From contig JANQPU010000052.1 in assembly GCA_028285315.1 (NCBI GenBank), positions 1 to 42,406 on the forward strand: a DNA stretch of 42,406 nucleotides. The letters are read 5' to 3'. How positions within the stretch are numbered: position 1 is the stretch's first letter; the number at the start of each line of letters is the position of its first letter. The position numbers and the translations under genes were made by a program. The notes beneath the pieces were generated by a model. The model was not told the origin of the DNA. It searched no databases and worked only from the letters and a program-made list of their open reading frames with translations. The DNA comes from Acaryochloris sp. IP29b_bin.176. GTDB lineage: Bacteria; Cyanobacteriota; Cyanobacteriia; Thermosynechococcales; Thermosynechococcaceae. This document shows positions 9,733 to 18,568 of the stretch, piece by piece.

Positions 9733-10347
9733 TTAAAGCTCCATTTGCGCTTGTAGAGACTGGCGAAGTTGGATCAATCCCTTCCTTGCCCAGGTTTTGA
9801 CCGTGCCTAATGGCTTGTCCAATTGCTCGGCAATTTGAGACTGACTGTATCCCCCGAAATAGCTGAGTTCTAAAACTTGACGATACTCCTCCGGCAGTTC
9901 CGTTAAAGCCTGCTGGAGGGCTTGGCGTTTTTCCGATTGGCTGGCATGGTCCAAGGGCGTAGGGGAAGGATTAGGAGACAGACTTTGCTGCCACTGAGAC
10001 ACAATGCGTCGACGGTTGCCCTTCATTCGTAATCGATCAATGGCCCGCGATCGAGTCACCGTGGCTAAAAAGCTGGATAATGAGCCTCGACTGGGATTGT
10101 AAGTACAGCGTTCCCACAAGCCTAGAAAGATCTCTTGCGTTAAGTCTTCCGCTTCTTGGGAATTGCTCAAAATTTTGCAGGCCAGAGTATAAACCAAACT
10201 GGAATAGTGATCGAACAGATATCCTAGGGCATCTAACTCTTGTCGCTTAATCGCAGCGACGAGTTCAGTAGTATCTGCATATTTAGAAGGAGGGACTGAG
10301 CGGTTCTCCTCAGATGACGGATTGGGTTGGGGAACTTTCAAAAGCAT
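9733..10347 (-). CDS. ECF-type RNA polymerase sigma factor
   Basis: Group 4 sigma-70 family protein of 204 residues. Region 2 runs from ELVAAIKRQELDALGYLFDH through AEDLTQEIFLGLW to RAIDRLRMKGNRRR. Region 4 is LPEEYRQVLELSYFGGYSQS, then IAEQLDKPLGTVKTWARKG, a helix-turn-helix for the -35 element. It resembles the SigG-type factors of cyanobacteria, which are paired with membrane anti-sigma proteins as here. The upstream region carries a 10-bp inverted repeat and a minus-strand terminator, so leader-level control is possible. Confidence 0.92.
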   Translation of the reverse strand: MLLKVPQPNPSSEENRSVPPSKYADTTELVAAIKRQELDALGYLFDHYSSLVYTLACKILSNSQEAEDLTQEIFLGLWERCTYNPSRGSLSSFLATVTRSRAIDRLRMKGNRRRIVSQWQQSLSPNPSPTPLDHASQSEKRQALQQALTELPEEYRQVLELSYFGGYSQSQIAEQLDKPLGTVKTWARKGLIQLRQSLQAQMEL

Positions 10348-10395
10348 CTGCCCACAGAATGGTTGAACTCATTCTATATACGGGTCGGGCTTACG

Positions 10396-10436
10396 ATCGG
10401 ATGTGGTTAGGGCTAATTATTTTGTGCACATCCGAT
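10396..10436. promoter_or_regulatory. perfect 10-bp inverted repeat upstream of the sigma gene
   Basis: ATCGGATGTG (10396-10405) and CACATCCGAT (10427-10436) are exact inverse copies separated by 21 bases. They lie 49-89 bases before the sigma start codon. This could be an operator for a dimeric regulator or a leader hairpin. Which one is not decidable from sequence alone. Confidence 0.45.
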
Positions 10437-10467
10437 TTGCGCATTAGCTCGTACTGAAAATAAGCCC

Positions 10468-10490
10468 AAAAAAAGGGGCACAACTGCCCC
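10468..10490 (-). terminator. strong intrinsic terminator on the minus strand with no gene feeding it
   Basis: Read on the minus strand, GGGGCA-GTTG-TGCCCC (10490 down to 10475) is followed at once by seven T residues (10474-10468). That is a textbook Rho-independent terminator. No protein gene lies on the minus strand immediately upstream; 10491-10634 is intergenic. It would end either a short leader/small RNA started in that gap or antisense transcription out of the NDH-2 gene. Confidence 0.65.
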
Positions 10491-10634
10491 TAAACATTAC
10501 TTTATTTCTAGGAGCCAGATTATCATGGCAATTCAAGCTCACAGGATTTACGACAGATTCAACTGCTCCAGGGAAGGACTTGGGCATCAGCCGCATCCAT
10601 GTGTATAGCTAGTAATTCAACCTATGATTGACTG

Positions 10635-11909
10635 ATGGTTTCTGCTGCTTCCCCCCATATTGTGGTTATTGGTGCTGGCTTTGGTGGCCTGCAAACGGTA
10701 GTTTCCCTGGGGGCAACGGCAGCTCGGGTAACTTTAATCGACCGTCATAATTACCACACCTTTGTACCACTGCTCTATCAGGTGGCAACCGCAACCTTGG
10801 AACCAGAGTGGATTGCGCTACCGATTCACAGACTGCTGCGTCGGTTTAAAAATGTTCAGTTTGTTCAGGGCAGTGTTAAGGCTGTTAACTTAACGGCTCG
10901 GCGAGTGCAAACCGGACAAACCACGTTGCAGTATGACTATCTGGTGTTAGCCACGGGGAGTCAAACTCACTTTCAGGGGGTGACGGGAGCAAAGGAACAT
11001 GCGTTGCCGTTACGGACTTTGGAGGATGCGATCACCCTTAAGCATCATCTTTTGCAGTGCATGGAACAAGCCGCCCAAACCTCAGCTCCAGACGAGCGAC
11101 GGCAGTTATTAACAATCACAGTCGTAGGCGGTGGGGCCACAGGCGTCGAAATGGCGGGAGCCTTAGTGGAACTCTGCCATCAGTCTTGGCCCAAAAACTA
11201 TCCCTGGCTCCGGGATGATCCAGTGCAACTTATCTTGGTGCAGTCGGGCCCAGAACTCCTACCTGAATTTCCGCATCCGTTGCGAACTTACGCCTATAAA
11301 AAACTCGTTAATTTAGGTGTAAACATTCAGGTGAAGACCCAAGTAGCGGCTGTTCACGCCACCCATCTAGAGCTGGACAGTAGTGGCTGCATTCCTTGTG
11401 CCACAACCATTTGGACTGCCGGGGTAAAAGCGGTTCACCCTCCCACGGAAACGACGTTACCCCAAGGTAATCGAGATAAAATCCCTGTTCTGCCCAGCCT
11501 GCAACTGCAACAGTACCCAGAGGTCTATGCCCTCGGTGATACCGCCCAAGTTACCGATCAGGTATTGGCAGGCGTTGCCCCTGAAGCATTGCAACAGGGC
11601 GTCTGTACCGCCCGTAATCTTCGTCGTCAACTGAAAGGTCGAACTCCCCAACCCTTTCAATACTTCAATAAAGGGCGGTTGGCCATTATTGGCTGCTTCT
11701 CTGGGGTAGGCAAAATTGGTCCATTCCCAATTCGGGGTTTCCTGGGCTGGTTTCTCTGGTTAGCGGTCCACTTGATCTATACCCCTGGCTATCGCAATCG
11801 CCTGGTTATTTTGATGACCTGGCTGCAATCTTTTAGCACCAAAGATAAATTAGCGCAGCAATTTCTGACGAAGTCACGTTCAAAGTCATCTGCCAAATTC
11901 AAGATCTAA
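10635..11909 (+). CDS. type 2 NAD(P)H dehydrogenase (NDH-2)
   Basis: Membrane-associated flavoprotein that passes electrons from NAD(P)H to quinone without pumping protons. The N-terminal FAD motif is IVVIGAGFGGLQT (residues 9-21). The NAD(P)-binding motif VVGGGATGVEMAGALVE lies near 175-191, and the C-terminal FAD motif PEVYALGDTAQV near 295-306. The C-terminal hydrophobic/basic helix (GWFLWLAVHLIY) probably attaches to the membrane. At 424 residues it is typical of cyanobacterial NdbA/NdbB-like proteins; I cannot say which paralogue. DoxX follows 157 bases downstream. Confidence 0.92.
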   Translation: MVSAASPHIVVIGAGFGGLQTVVSLGATAARVTLIDRHNYHTFVPLLYQVATATLEPEWIALPIHRLLRRFKNVQFVQGSVKAVNLTARRVQTGQTTLQYDYLVLATGSQTHFQGVTGAKEHALPLRTLEDAITLKHHLLQCMEQAAQTSAPDERRQLLTITVVGGGATGVEMAGALVELCHQSWPKNYPWLRDDPVQLILVQSGPELLPEFPHPLRTYAYKKLVNLGVNIQVKTQVAAVHATHLELDSSGCIPCATTIWTAGVKAVHPPTETTLPQGNRDKIPVLPSLQLQQYPEVYALGDTAQVTDQVLAGVAPEALQQGVCTARNLRRQLKGRTPQPFQYFNKGRLAIIGCFSGVGKIGPFPIRGFLGWFLWLAVHLIYTPGYRNRLVILMTWLQSFSTKDKLAQQFLTKSRSKSSAKFKI

Positions 11910-12066
11910 TGGTATTCCAAGCAGCATCAACATCTTGCTTCTGCTGAAAACTAATGCTCTGAGTCCTACTGAATTAAGAACATGACATCAACTGTTTTGG
12001 GCTGAGCCTTATACCTTGCTCAAACCAGCCAATATTTTTGACCGATTATTTTTTTGGAGGATAACC

Positions 12067-12474
12067 ATGACCACAACTTCTACAAATTCCAATGTCTCGA
12101 TGCAAGAATTTTCCTTATTGCTGTTACGCCTGGTGGTGGTGGCGATCTTCCTCTACCACGGCTTTCCCAAAGCGATCAACTGGGAGATGGCGAGCGAAAA
12201 ATTTGTCGGTTTTGGTTTACCCGGATTTTTAGGACCGATAACTGGCATTGTTGAAGTGATTGCCAGTGTTCTCATCTTGATTGGTATTCAGAACTTCTGG
12301 GCCAACTGGGTGTTGGTAGCGATTATGGCAGGTGCGATCGCAACGGTTCAATTCCCCAAAGCCATTAGCGAAGGCGCTTTCATCGCGGGTCTAGAACGAG
12401 ACTTAATGATTCTGGCAGCTTGTGCCGTATCAGCCGCCTTTGGTCCTGGTGCGTTTGCCCTAAAGAAACGCTAA
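12067..12474 (+). CDS. DoxX family membrane protein
   Basis: Protein of 135 residues with four hydrophobic segments. The family-typical first helix ends in FLYHGFPKAINW, the second block is FGLPGFLGPITGIVEVIASV, and the C-terminal pair starts near LMILAACAVSAAFGPGAF. DoxX proteins are small quinone-pathway or redox-linked membrane proteins of diverse role. The start is set at 12067 because GGAGG lies 6 bases upstream; the in-frame upstream extension to 12016 adds a non-conserved leader. Neighbouring NDH-2 in the same direction makes a respiratory link plausible (inference). Confidence 0.88.
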   Translation: MTTTSTNSNVSMQEFSLLLLRLVVVAIFLYHGFPKAINWEMASEKFVGFGLPGFLGPITGIVEVIASVLILIGIQNFWANWVLVAIMAGAIATVQFPKAISEGAFIAGLERDLMILAACAVSAAFGPGAFALKKR

Positions 12475-12618
12475 AATCCTCCCACTCTAAAGTTGAATCC
12501 CTGTCCCTTTCTTGATCGGGAATTCAGCCTTTCACCACGCCTTGATGTTCCTTTTTATCGGGTAGATGTGGTCAAAGCCTGCTTTCTAGAGGGTCTTTTC
12601 AGAACTCAATGTTTACTC

Positions 12619-13683
12619 TCAAGGTCCAACAGGCTCCACTTTAACTTCTGATGAATCGAGCTTGATCGCACTGAGGATAGAGCGATTAGTTGCGGCCAAT
12701 TTATTGTAGAAGTCCACTTTTTGAGTATAGGCTTCAAATTGCTGATTGAACTTTTTGATCCGATCCTGCAGTTGCTGGACTCGCCAGTTAAATTCCCCCA
12801 CCTCAGCATTAAACCGTGATCGTTCTTGCTCAAACTCATTCACCAAACTGGCATCTCCCCGACTGAGGGAGCCCTCAGCCTGCTGCTTTAAGTAGGCCAG
12901 ATTAGCCTTCATACGCTCCAAATTTTGATAGCTGGATTTTAAGTCATCTTCTGCTCGCTGAATATAGTCCTTTTCCGCTTTCAGATTGACTTCAAGAGTA
13001 TTCAACTCAGGTTCTAACTGTTCAACTTGGGACTCAATTTGGGATAAGACACTGCGAGAGCGCTCTGCAAAGGCTACAACCTGTTTGCGATCGCGAAAAT
13101 ACTGCCGATAATACTCTTCTAATTCCGGGTCACCCAAATCATCCAAACTCGTTCCCAAGTGAGAATGCAGCTCATTGACATAGATATCTGGGTCACCTGC
13201 TTCATACTCTTTAAGCACGGCTAGCAAATGTTTATCTTTGACCTGTTTCACCGCTCGTTTCAACTTTGGTGCCAGCTGCGATCGCTCTTTGTTACTCAGT
13301 TTTTGATAGGCCGCATGCAGCATCTCGTGGGCAGCCACCATTTCCATCATTCCAGCCAAACGAGGATCGGTTACCGACTGGATGATGATATTACCTTCGT
13401 AGCCATTACTGGTAAAACACCCCAACAGGATAGTCTTTTCAGTATTGTGTTCGGTCTTCCGGCATAGCTGATGGAATGTTGGTTTCGGCTCAATTCTGGG
13501 CTCTTGCTGATAAAACAACTGCCGGGCTTTGGGCGTCATAGTGGTGTCGATCGCCAATTGTTTAATTTTAGGTGAGGATGGCTCGTAGGTTTTGGGAGTG
13601 AGTTGCGCACAACTACTCAACCATCCACCCCCCAACATGATCCACAGTGAAACGGTGAAAATGGGGTGCCAGGATTTTCGCAT
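12619..13683 (-). CDS. lipoprotein with HExxH motif and long coiled coil
   Basis: A lipobox LSSC at about residues 22-25 follows a basic start and hydrophobic core, so the protein is probably lipid-anchored in the periplasm. The N-terminal domain contains HEMLHAAY near residues 119-126, a gluzincin-like zinc motif. A further YVNELHSHLGT near 168-178 could supply the third ligand. From about residue 200 on it is coiled coil (QIESQVEQLEPELNTLE and onward). The conserved Cys pair CRKTE...LLGCF precedes the motif. I do not recognise a named family. It could be an envelope peptidase or an inactive relative. Confidence 0.75.
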   Translation of the reverse strand: MRKSWHPIFTVSLWIMLGGGWLSSCAQLTPKTYEPSSPKIKQLAIDTTMTPKARQLFYQQEPRIEPKPTFHQLCRKTEHNTEKTILLGCFTSNGYEGNIIIQSVTDPRLAGMMEMVAAHEMLHAAYQKLSNKERSQLAPKLKRAVKQVKDKHLLAVLKEYEAGDPDIYVNELHSHLGTSLDDLGDPELEEYYRQYFRDRKQVVAFAERSRSVLSQIESQVEQLEPELNTLEVNLKAEKDYIQRAEDDLKSSYQNLERMKANLAYLKQQAEGSLSRGDASLVNEFEQERSRFNAEVGEFNWRVQQLQDRIKKFNQQFEAYTQKVDFYNKLAATNRSILSAIKLDSSEVKVEPVGP

Positions 13684-13950
13684 CAGAATGGATCAGTGAA
13701 AAGTGTCTTAACTCAAGATAGACAAGTTTTTTTATCAATATGACTCAAAAGTAATTTTGAACGATTTGAGCAAAGGTTCTGTTCTGGATTAACAGTAAGG
13801 CTTTTATTCAAGCCGCTGTTTCCTAAATCACTTTATACCGTGCCGAACATCACAGTCACGTAGAGGGGGCGATCACGGTGCTGAAGCGTGAAATTGAGGA
13901 CTATAGCGATAACAAGCCTATTCACAAATACAACAAATCAGGAGAAAAGC

Positions 13951-14265
13951 ATGAAGTTAACTCACCGAGTCTTTTCTGCGATTTCGATTTCCTTTATATC
14001 TCTCATGGCAGCTGCCCCAGTCTTTGCTGCCTCTGCCTATCTTGTTGGACAACCTGGCAGTCGAATTAATGTTCGATCGTCCCCCAGCACTTCAGCTTCT
14101 TCCCCCCACTACGGCATCGTCGGCGATCGCGTGCAAGTCATTGACGCAACTTACAGTGATGATGGCTATCACTGGTATTACGTTGAGTTTCCTTCCGGCG
14201 CTCGCGGTTGGATCCGAGGAGACTTAGTGGATGTTCAAGATCCGATTGGGCTTGATGACTTCTAG
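13951..14265 (+). CDS. secreted SH3b-domain protein
   Basis: Small exported protein of 104 residues. AGGAG lies a few bases before the ATG at 13951, so I reject the longer frame beginning at 13888. The signal peptide ends AAAPVFA. The mature part is essentially one bacterial SH3 domain: INVRSSPSTSAS, then GDRVQVIDATYSDDGYHWYYV, then ARGWIRGDLV, ending in the acidic DPIGLDDF. SH3b domains typically bind peptidoglycan or other envelope ligands. A weak hairpin (GCGATG/CATCGC, 14360-14380, followed by GTTTTG) may end transcription. Confidence 0.85.
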   Translation: MKLTHRVFSAISISFISLMAAAPVFAASAYLVGQPGSRINVRSSPSTSASSPHYGIVGDRVQVIDATYSDDGYHWYYVEFPSGARGWIRGDLVDVQDPIGLDDF

Positions 14266-14759
14266 CAGGTCTGACTTAGCTCAGCCATCTTAATGGATGG
14301 AAGGAAGGGCATGATTGTTCGGCAATCCTGAAGTCCATAAAAACTAAATATTTGGCAATGCGATGGCCTGTAGTCATCGCGTTTTGCCTTACAAAACCCT
14401 AAAATTTCCATCTCTTCAGGGCTTACGGACACTGAACTGGCTAGCTCTTGCAACGGCATACTTTGAATCACATGCCTGCAAAGTCGATTCAGAGGATGGA
14501 ATTAGCGTTGGATACACAATTGGTAAGCGAATATTGCCGCTGGCATAAGAGCTAAAACCCAACGCTACCTATCGTTTTGAAGTATTCGCAGTTCAGTAAG
14601 TCAAGTTTGTCACGATCCAGTGAGTAGGGACTCTCAATGTTGGACAGGAACAATACTAAATCAATCCGACTTTCCGACTTTGCAGTCCCGACTCTTGCCG
14701 ACTGACTTCTGGGTTAACCTTGCTTAGGCTATTGGTTGCAAGCTACCCCGGAGAGTGCC
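14266..14759. other. intergenic region, no supported gene
   Basis: Nearly 500 bases. Short frames on both strands (for example minus 14262-14471) lack ribosome sites and family features. A hairpin at 14360-14380 might terminate the SH3 gene. CCGACT occurs several times around 14660-14700. I see no RNA gene. Confidence 0.4.
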
Positions 14760-15767
14760 ATGACTCCCATACTACTGTTCAATCCCGCGTTGCCAAACCA
14801 AGCCTCATCTTCCCAGTCCTTTAACACCGCATCTATTCCGCGTCGATTAAACAAACTGATTCAGATCTATCTTTCAGGTGATATCCTCAACGATCGGCTT
14901 CAGGATTTACCCAAACAGTTCCAAGATCCCCAACCACGACCTTGGCAAACCATCAACTGGAAGCACATTGATCCATGCCAAATCAGGGGAATTGATCCCT
15001 TGATTTTTTTAGCAATTATTGCTGGCAGCATTGACACAGAAGCCCCCATTCGGGGCTATACCCAGACTAGTCGTCAATATTTATCCCCACTCCACCCACA
15101 AATGGCTCGGTTTGTCGGGGGCACTGTTAATGATCAGGGGGATTTGGTCGAACTAGGTCTCTGGGAGAAAGAAGAACGTCAGCATTCTCCAGCCCTTCAA
15201 CGGCTCTATACCCAACTCTCTGGGTTAAAACTCATGCCGCTACCACACGATCCCAGACCTTACGAACCCACGGATAATCCCCATCAAGATCTGTTTGAGC
15301 ATGGTCTACATCGAGTGGCAACGGAATATGGGGCCACCTGTCTATATCTGTGGTTAATGGCTCATTCAATAGGTCCCTTACATAACGTGTTAGCAGAGCT
15401 ATTAATCGATGAAATTAACCATATGACTAAATTTCGGGGCTTTGGGCGCTGGGCCTATCCTAATATCTCGATCCTCGGGGTCCTCAGAACGTTGCTTCGC
15501 CCCCAGTTCGGTCCGGGGAAACAAAAGCATAGTAGTTTTGGTCGTACGCTGAAACGGATGATGCAAGTCCTTCATTGGGAAGCCTGGTCTCTCCCCAATC
15601 AACTAACGCTCCTATGGACCTTTCTTTATGTTCTTTGGCAGTTGTGGCAATGGAATCGGTCCCTGAATACTGACCAACTCAACCGATGGTTTGGGCAACA
15701 TCAAGAAACATACTTGTCTGGCGCCAGAACTAAGTCCTGGCGCTTTACATCAGAACTACCATCATGA
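14760..15767 (+). CDS. ferritin-like diiron protein, putative oxidase
   Basis: Protein of 335 residues. Two ExxH motifs stand about 80 residues apart: ERQH in EKEERQHSPAL and EINH in LLIDEINHMTKF. A further Glu lies in VATEYGATCLYLWLMAHS between them. This E..H / E / E..H pattern is that of ferritin-like four-helix diiron proteins. The C-terminal ~70 residues form a hydrophobic hairpin (TLLWTFLYVLWQLW), so membrane association is likely. GGAG precedes the ATG at 14760; the open frame extends 24 bases upstream to a TTG. Substrate unknown. uppS follows on the same strand. Confidence 0.75.
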   Translation: MTPILLFNPALPNQASSSQSFNTASIPRRLNKLIQIYLSGDILNDRLQDLPKQFQDPQPRPWQTINWKHIDPCQIRGIDPLIFLAIIAGSIDTEAPIRGYTQTSRQYLSPLHPQMARFVGGTVNDQGDLVELGLWEKEERQHSPALQRLYTQLSGLKLMPLPHDPRPYEPTDNPHQDLFEHGLHRVATEYGATCLYLWLMAHSIGPLHNVLAELLIDEINHMTKFRGFGRWAYPNISILGVLRTLLRPQFGPGKQKHSSFGRTLKRMMQVLHWEAWSLPNQLTLLWTFLYVLWQLWQWNRSLNTDQLNRWFGQHQETYLSGARTKSWRFTSELPS

Positions 15768-15914
15768 GTCATATCCCCCTTTAAGTCACTCTTCCCCTCA
15801 TCAGACCTTGACAATCCGGGTCAGAGATTGTTAGACAAAACTTCTGACTAGGGAATTATTGCGAACAGAGAATAACCCTCTCTGACTGGTAAGGGCTTCT
15901 TGTTTATCCAATAG

Positions 15915-16706
15915 ATGTCACTGACACCCACTATATTAATGAACAATTTCGATTACGATACTTGCCCTACAGACCTAGATTCCGATCGCTTACCTCAGCA
16001 TGTTGCCGTGATCATGGATGGCAATGGTCGCTGGGCCAAACGCCAAGGGTTTCCTCGGATTGCTGGACATCGCCAAGGGGCTCGTACCTTAAAGAATCTC
16101 GTGCACTGTTGCAAAGATTGGGGTATTCCGGCTTTGACGGCCTATGCCTTTTCTACTGAAAACTGGCGTCGTCCTCTGGAAGAAGTGGACTTTCTGCTAG
16201 TCCTTTTTGAGCGCCTCTTGCGCCAAGAACTGGCCGAAATGGACCACGAAGGGGTCCGCATCTCTTTCATCGGCGATTTATCTCCCCTCCCACCTTCTTT
16301 ACGTCGGGAAATCGATCGCGCAGTCCTAGCAACTGCCAACAATCAAGCCGTTCATTTCAGCGTCGCCGTCAATTATGGGAGTCGGGCGGAACTCACTCAT
16401 GCTTGCCGCCAAATTGCAGAACAGGTCCGACAAGGCACCCTACAGCCTGAGGACATTAATGAACAAGTCATTGAACAACATCTCTATACGTCTGGCACCC
16501 CAGATCCTGACCTGTTGATCCGAAGCAGCGGTGAACTTCGCTTGAGTAACTACCTACTCTGGCAGTTAGCCTATGCGGAGTTCTACTTTACGGATGTGTT
16601 CTGGCCTGATTTTGACCGGGCAGTCTTTTATAAGGCATTGCAGCACTACCAGATGCGCGATCGCAGATATGGAACTGTGAAACTCCAACAATCTTATGCA
16701 GGCTAA
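15915..16706 (+). CDS. uppS: isoprenyl transferase (undecaprenyl diphosphate synthase)
   Basis: Cis-prenyltransferase that extends farnesyl diphosphate with isopentenyl units to give the C55 carrier lipid for peptidoglycan and polysaccharide synthesis. The signature [17 protein letters not shown] holds the catalytic Asp. [24 protein letters not shown] and the C-terminal [20 protein letters not shown] are all conserved. Length 263 is slightly long. A second ATG at 15939 would give a more usual N-terminus and neither has a clear Shine-Dalgarno, so the start is uncertain. Confidence 0.95.
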   Translation: MSLTPTILMNNFDYDTCPTDLDSDRLPQHVAVIMDGNGRWAKRQGFPRIAGHRQGARTLKNLVHCCKDWGIPALTAYAFSTENWRRPLEEVDFLLVLFERLLRQELAEMDHEGVRISFIGDLSPLPPSLRREIDRAVLATANNQAVHFSVAVNYGSRAELTHACRQIAEQVRQGTLQPEDINEQVIEQHLYTSGTPDPDLLIRSSGELRLSNYLLWQLAYAEFYFTDVFWPDFDRAVFYKALQHYQMRDRRYGTVKLQQSYAG

Positions 16707-16738
16707 TCCTTCTAGTTCGCATCTGAAATGGAAGATGG

Positions 16739-16752
16739 CCCTTGCACAAGGG
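16739..16752. terminator. short palindrome between convergent genes
   Basis: CCCTTGCACAAGGG lies between the ends of uppS and the convergent membrane protein gene. Its loop is tiny and no T tract follows on either strand, so terminator function is only a possibility. Confidence 0.25.
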
Positions 16753-16759
16753 ACTTAGC

Positions 16760-17344
16760 TTAGAGTCGCCCTTTTTTGCGCCGTAAGGCATTGATTTCAT
16801 CATCAATACTGCTGCCTCTGTAGGGCTTGTCCTTACTGGTATCACCTCCAGTGATTCTCAGGTAACCGAAGTAAATGATCCCTGCGAGTCCCAGTAGTAT
16901 GCAGACGAGGTACTGAAAGGGAATAAAGGAGAACACCACAATGCGCATGGATTTCAATATCCAAGCTAGTCCCAGATAGCCTGCCGCAATCCATGCGATT
17001 CCCTGAACCATTCGCGCCACAGGAACCCGACTCAGAGGGAGGCGCTGCTTGGTTACCCAAAATGAAATACCCACATAGTAGCAAGGCGCCAGCATCAATA
17101 GAATGTCTGCTTCTGCCATCACCCTGGCCCACCCGCCATTGTTAGTGGCAAATAGCAAATATCCGATTGCCAGTACCAAGCTCACCAATGCCATACCCAA
17201 GTTAAAGCTCAATACAAAAGGCTCTTCTTTTTGGCCGGGAATAACCACACAGATCGCTAGCGCCAGCCAAGGCGCAAAAAACATGATCCCCAAGAGCAGC
17301 GTTTTATACTGGCTTACAAGTGCAAACAGGTCTTGAAAGGTCAT
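16760..17344 (-). CDS. hypothetical multi-pass membrane protein
   Basis: Protein of 194 residues with about six hydrophobic segments, the first at roughly residues 14-35 (TLLLGIMFFAPWLALAICVV) and the last near 142-160. The cytosolic tail is charged and ends DDEINALRRKKGRL. I do not recognise a named family; similar unnamed proteins seem common in cyanobacteria. It is the last gene of a minus-strand group after GNAT (46-base gap) and the HTH protein, so it may be co-transcribed with them. Confidence 0.75.
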   Translation of the reverse strand: MTFQDLFALVSQYKTLLLGIMFFAPWLALAICVVIPGQKEEPFVLSFNLGMALVSLVLAIGYLLFATNNGGWARVMAEADILLMLAPCYYVGISFWVTKQRLPLSRVPVARMVQGIAWIAAGYLGLAWILKSMRIVVFSFIPFQYLVCILLGLAGIIYFGYLRITGGDTSKDKPYRGSSIDDEINALRRKKGRL

Positions 17345-17390
17345 CGTCTTTCCTTCTGCAATGGCTTCCTCAAACCTCTAGTGTGCCCAA

Positions 17391-17894
17391 TTACTCAATA
17401 CCGATGCCTGTTGGAGCGACCATTGTCCAGGCATTTCCGACTTGTTCTATGGGTCGGAATCTATGCTGAAGATATAGGTTATGGGCAGGGTTATCTTTTT
17501 CCACACTGAGGCTTAAACTTTCGACTCCCTGCTGACAGGCTTGCTGCTTCAAGGCAGATAGTAAGGTATTCCCGACACCTCGCCGACGCCAGTCTAAACA
17601 AACGGCAATCCCCAATTCAGGAATATCCGCACTGACATAGCCATAAGAATGATTATCATCCGTCCAATAGCGATACCACGCAGCTCCTACCGATTGGCTC
17701 ATTACAGTCTCGGCAATCACGGCAGTATCCCCCTCCCGTCCCCAATCTGCAAGTAATTTAGCGATCTCAGGCTGGGATAGTCCTTCTTGGAGTGCAGGTC
17801 GATGCACATCTGGTCGCCAGTATGCTGCCTCAAATAGCATCTGGCGGAGAAATGGTAAGTCTTGCAGGGTTCCTTCCCGGATTAGGAGCTGCAC
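17391..17894 (-). CDS. GNAT family N-acetyltransferase
   Basis: Protein of 167 residues. The acetyl-CoA-binding motif A is AVCLDWRRRGVGNTLLSAL near residues 97-115 with the R-R-x-G-x-G/N core. Motif B text VESLSLSVEKDNPAHNLYLQ and HRFRPIEQVGNAWTMV follow. This is a typical GNAT domain over nearly the entire length. The acceptor is unknown; it could act on an amine, peptide or antibiotic. It starts 9 bases after the stop of the HTH gene, so both are one unit. Confidence 0.9.
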   Translation of the reverse strand: MQLLIREGTLQDLPFLRQMLFEAAYWRPDVHRPALQEGLSQPEIAKLLADWGREGDTAVIAETVMSQSVGAAWYRYWTDDNHSYGYVSADIPELGIAVCLDWRRRGVGNTLLSALKQQACQQGVESLSLSVEKDNPAHNLYLQHRFRPIEQVGNAWTMVAPTGIGIE

Positions 17895-17903
17895 AATAGG
17901 GCT

Positions 17904-18467
17904 CTAGCGCTTAAATTTCTTTTTGGGTTTCGCTGCTTTCTGCACACGCCATGAGGTTTCGGTCCCCATCTGGCCCACCTTGGTGAAGACAAAGCCATAT
18001 CGCTCAAACTTGGGATACTTGCCCACCGAACGTCGGGACAGGCCCAACGTCATCGACAAATCCGAAGTGGGTAACAGCCACTCATGGGTTGCAGCCTTTT
18101 CTAACAAATCTAGACGATGGGTTAGGGCCTGCACGGGTTCAGGTCGAGAAGCAAAAGCATCTAAAAAAGTCGCAAAATTTGCATTCTGATTCATAGGAAC
18201 CATGCTGTCTTCAGGGGTAACAGTCAAGGCACTAACGTCCGCAGTTGGCGGCTGCTCTGCAAAATCATGAATGGTTCCACCGGCTTCGATGTGATCGGCC
18301 AAGGCATCCAATCGACTAACATCGGCTGGGGTAACAAAGGCTCGCCGTCCCACTTTGGTGGGCTGTAATTCCAACGCCGATAGACGATTGTAGAGGGCTG
18401 AGCGCTTAATGTTATAGCGATCTTGCAACTGGCTGACTGGAATGAGTTCAGCAGAATCTTTGGCCAT
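17904..18467 (-). CDS. HTH-domain protein of unknown role
   Basis: Protein of 187 residues. The N-terminal part, VSQLQDRYNIKRSALYNRL followed by VGRRAFVTPADVSRLD, has the shape of an excisionase/MerR-like winged helix (HTH_17 type). A second helix-turn-helix-like unit may lie at STSDLSMTLGLSRRSVGK near residue 140 (text: SDLSMTLGLSRRSVG). The C-terminus is very basic (KAAKPKKKFKR), consistent with DNA binding. The middle 60 residues are low complexity. It leads a probable operon with GNAT and a membrane protein and may regulate it. Confidence 0.6.
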   Translation of the reverse strand: MAKDSAELIPVSQLQDRYNIKRSALYNRLSALELQPTKVGRRAFVTPADVSRLDALADHIEAGGTIHDFAEQPPTADVSALTVTPEDSMVPMNQNANFATFLDAFASRPEPVQALTHRLDLLEKAATHEWLLPTSDLSMTLGLSRRSVGKYPKFERYGFVFTKVGQMGTETSWRVQKAAKPKKKFKR

Positions 18468-18568
18468 AATGTCGGAGTAAAAACGTTGAGGAACCTTGTT
18501 AGCTTAGGATACTCAAATTTGGCGATCTTGCTAAGGGACCGTTGTTTTCCGTTACATCTAAGCCCTCT

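Noticed and set aside
10559-10600. 13-codon minus-strand frame upstream of the orphan terminator, considered as a leader peptide
   Set aside because: It lacks a run of one regulatory codon or alternative hairpins that would show attenuation; too short to support.
14262-14548. Two short frames on opposite strands after the SH3 gene
   Set aside because: No ribosome site, no family text, and they overlap one another; treated as chance frames.
16739-16752. Palindrome as a convincing terminator between uppS and the membrane gene
   Set aside because: Two-base loop and no T tract; kept only as a low-confidence site.
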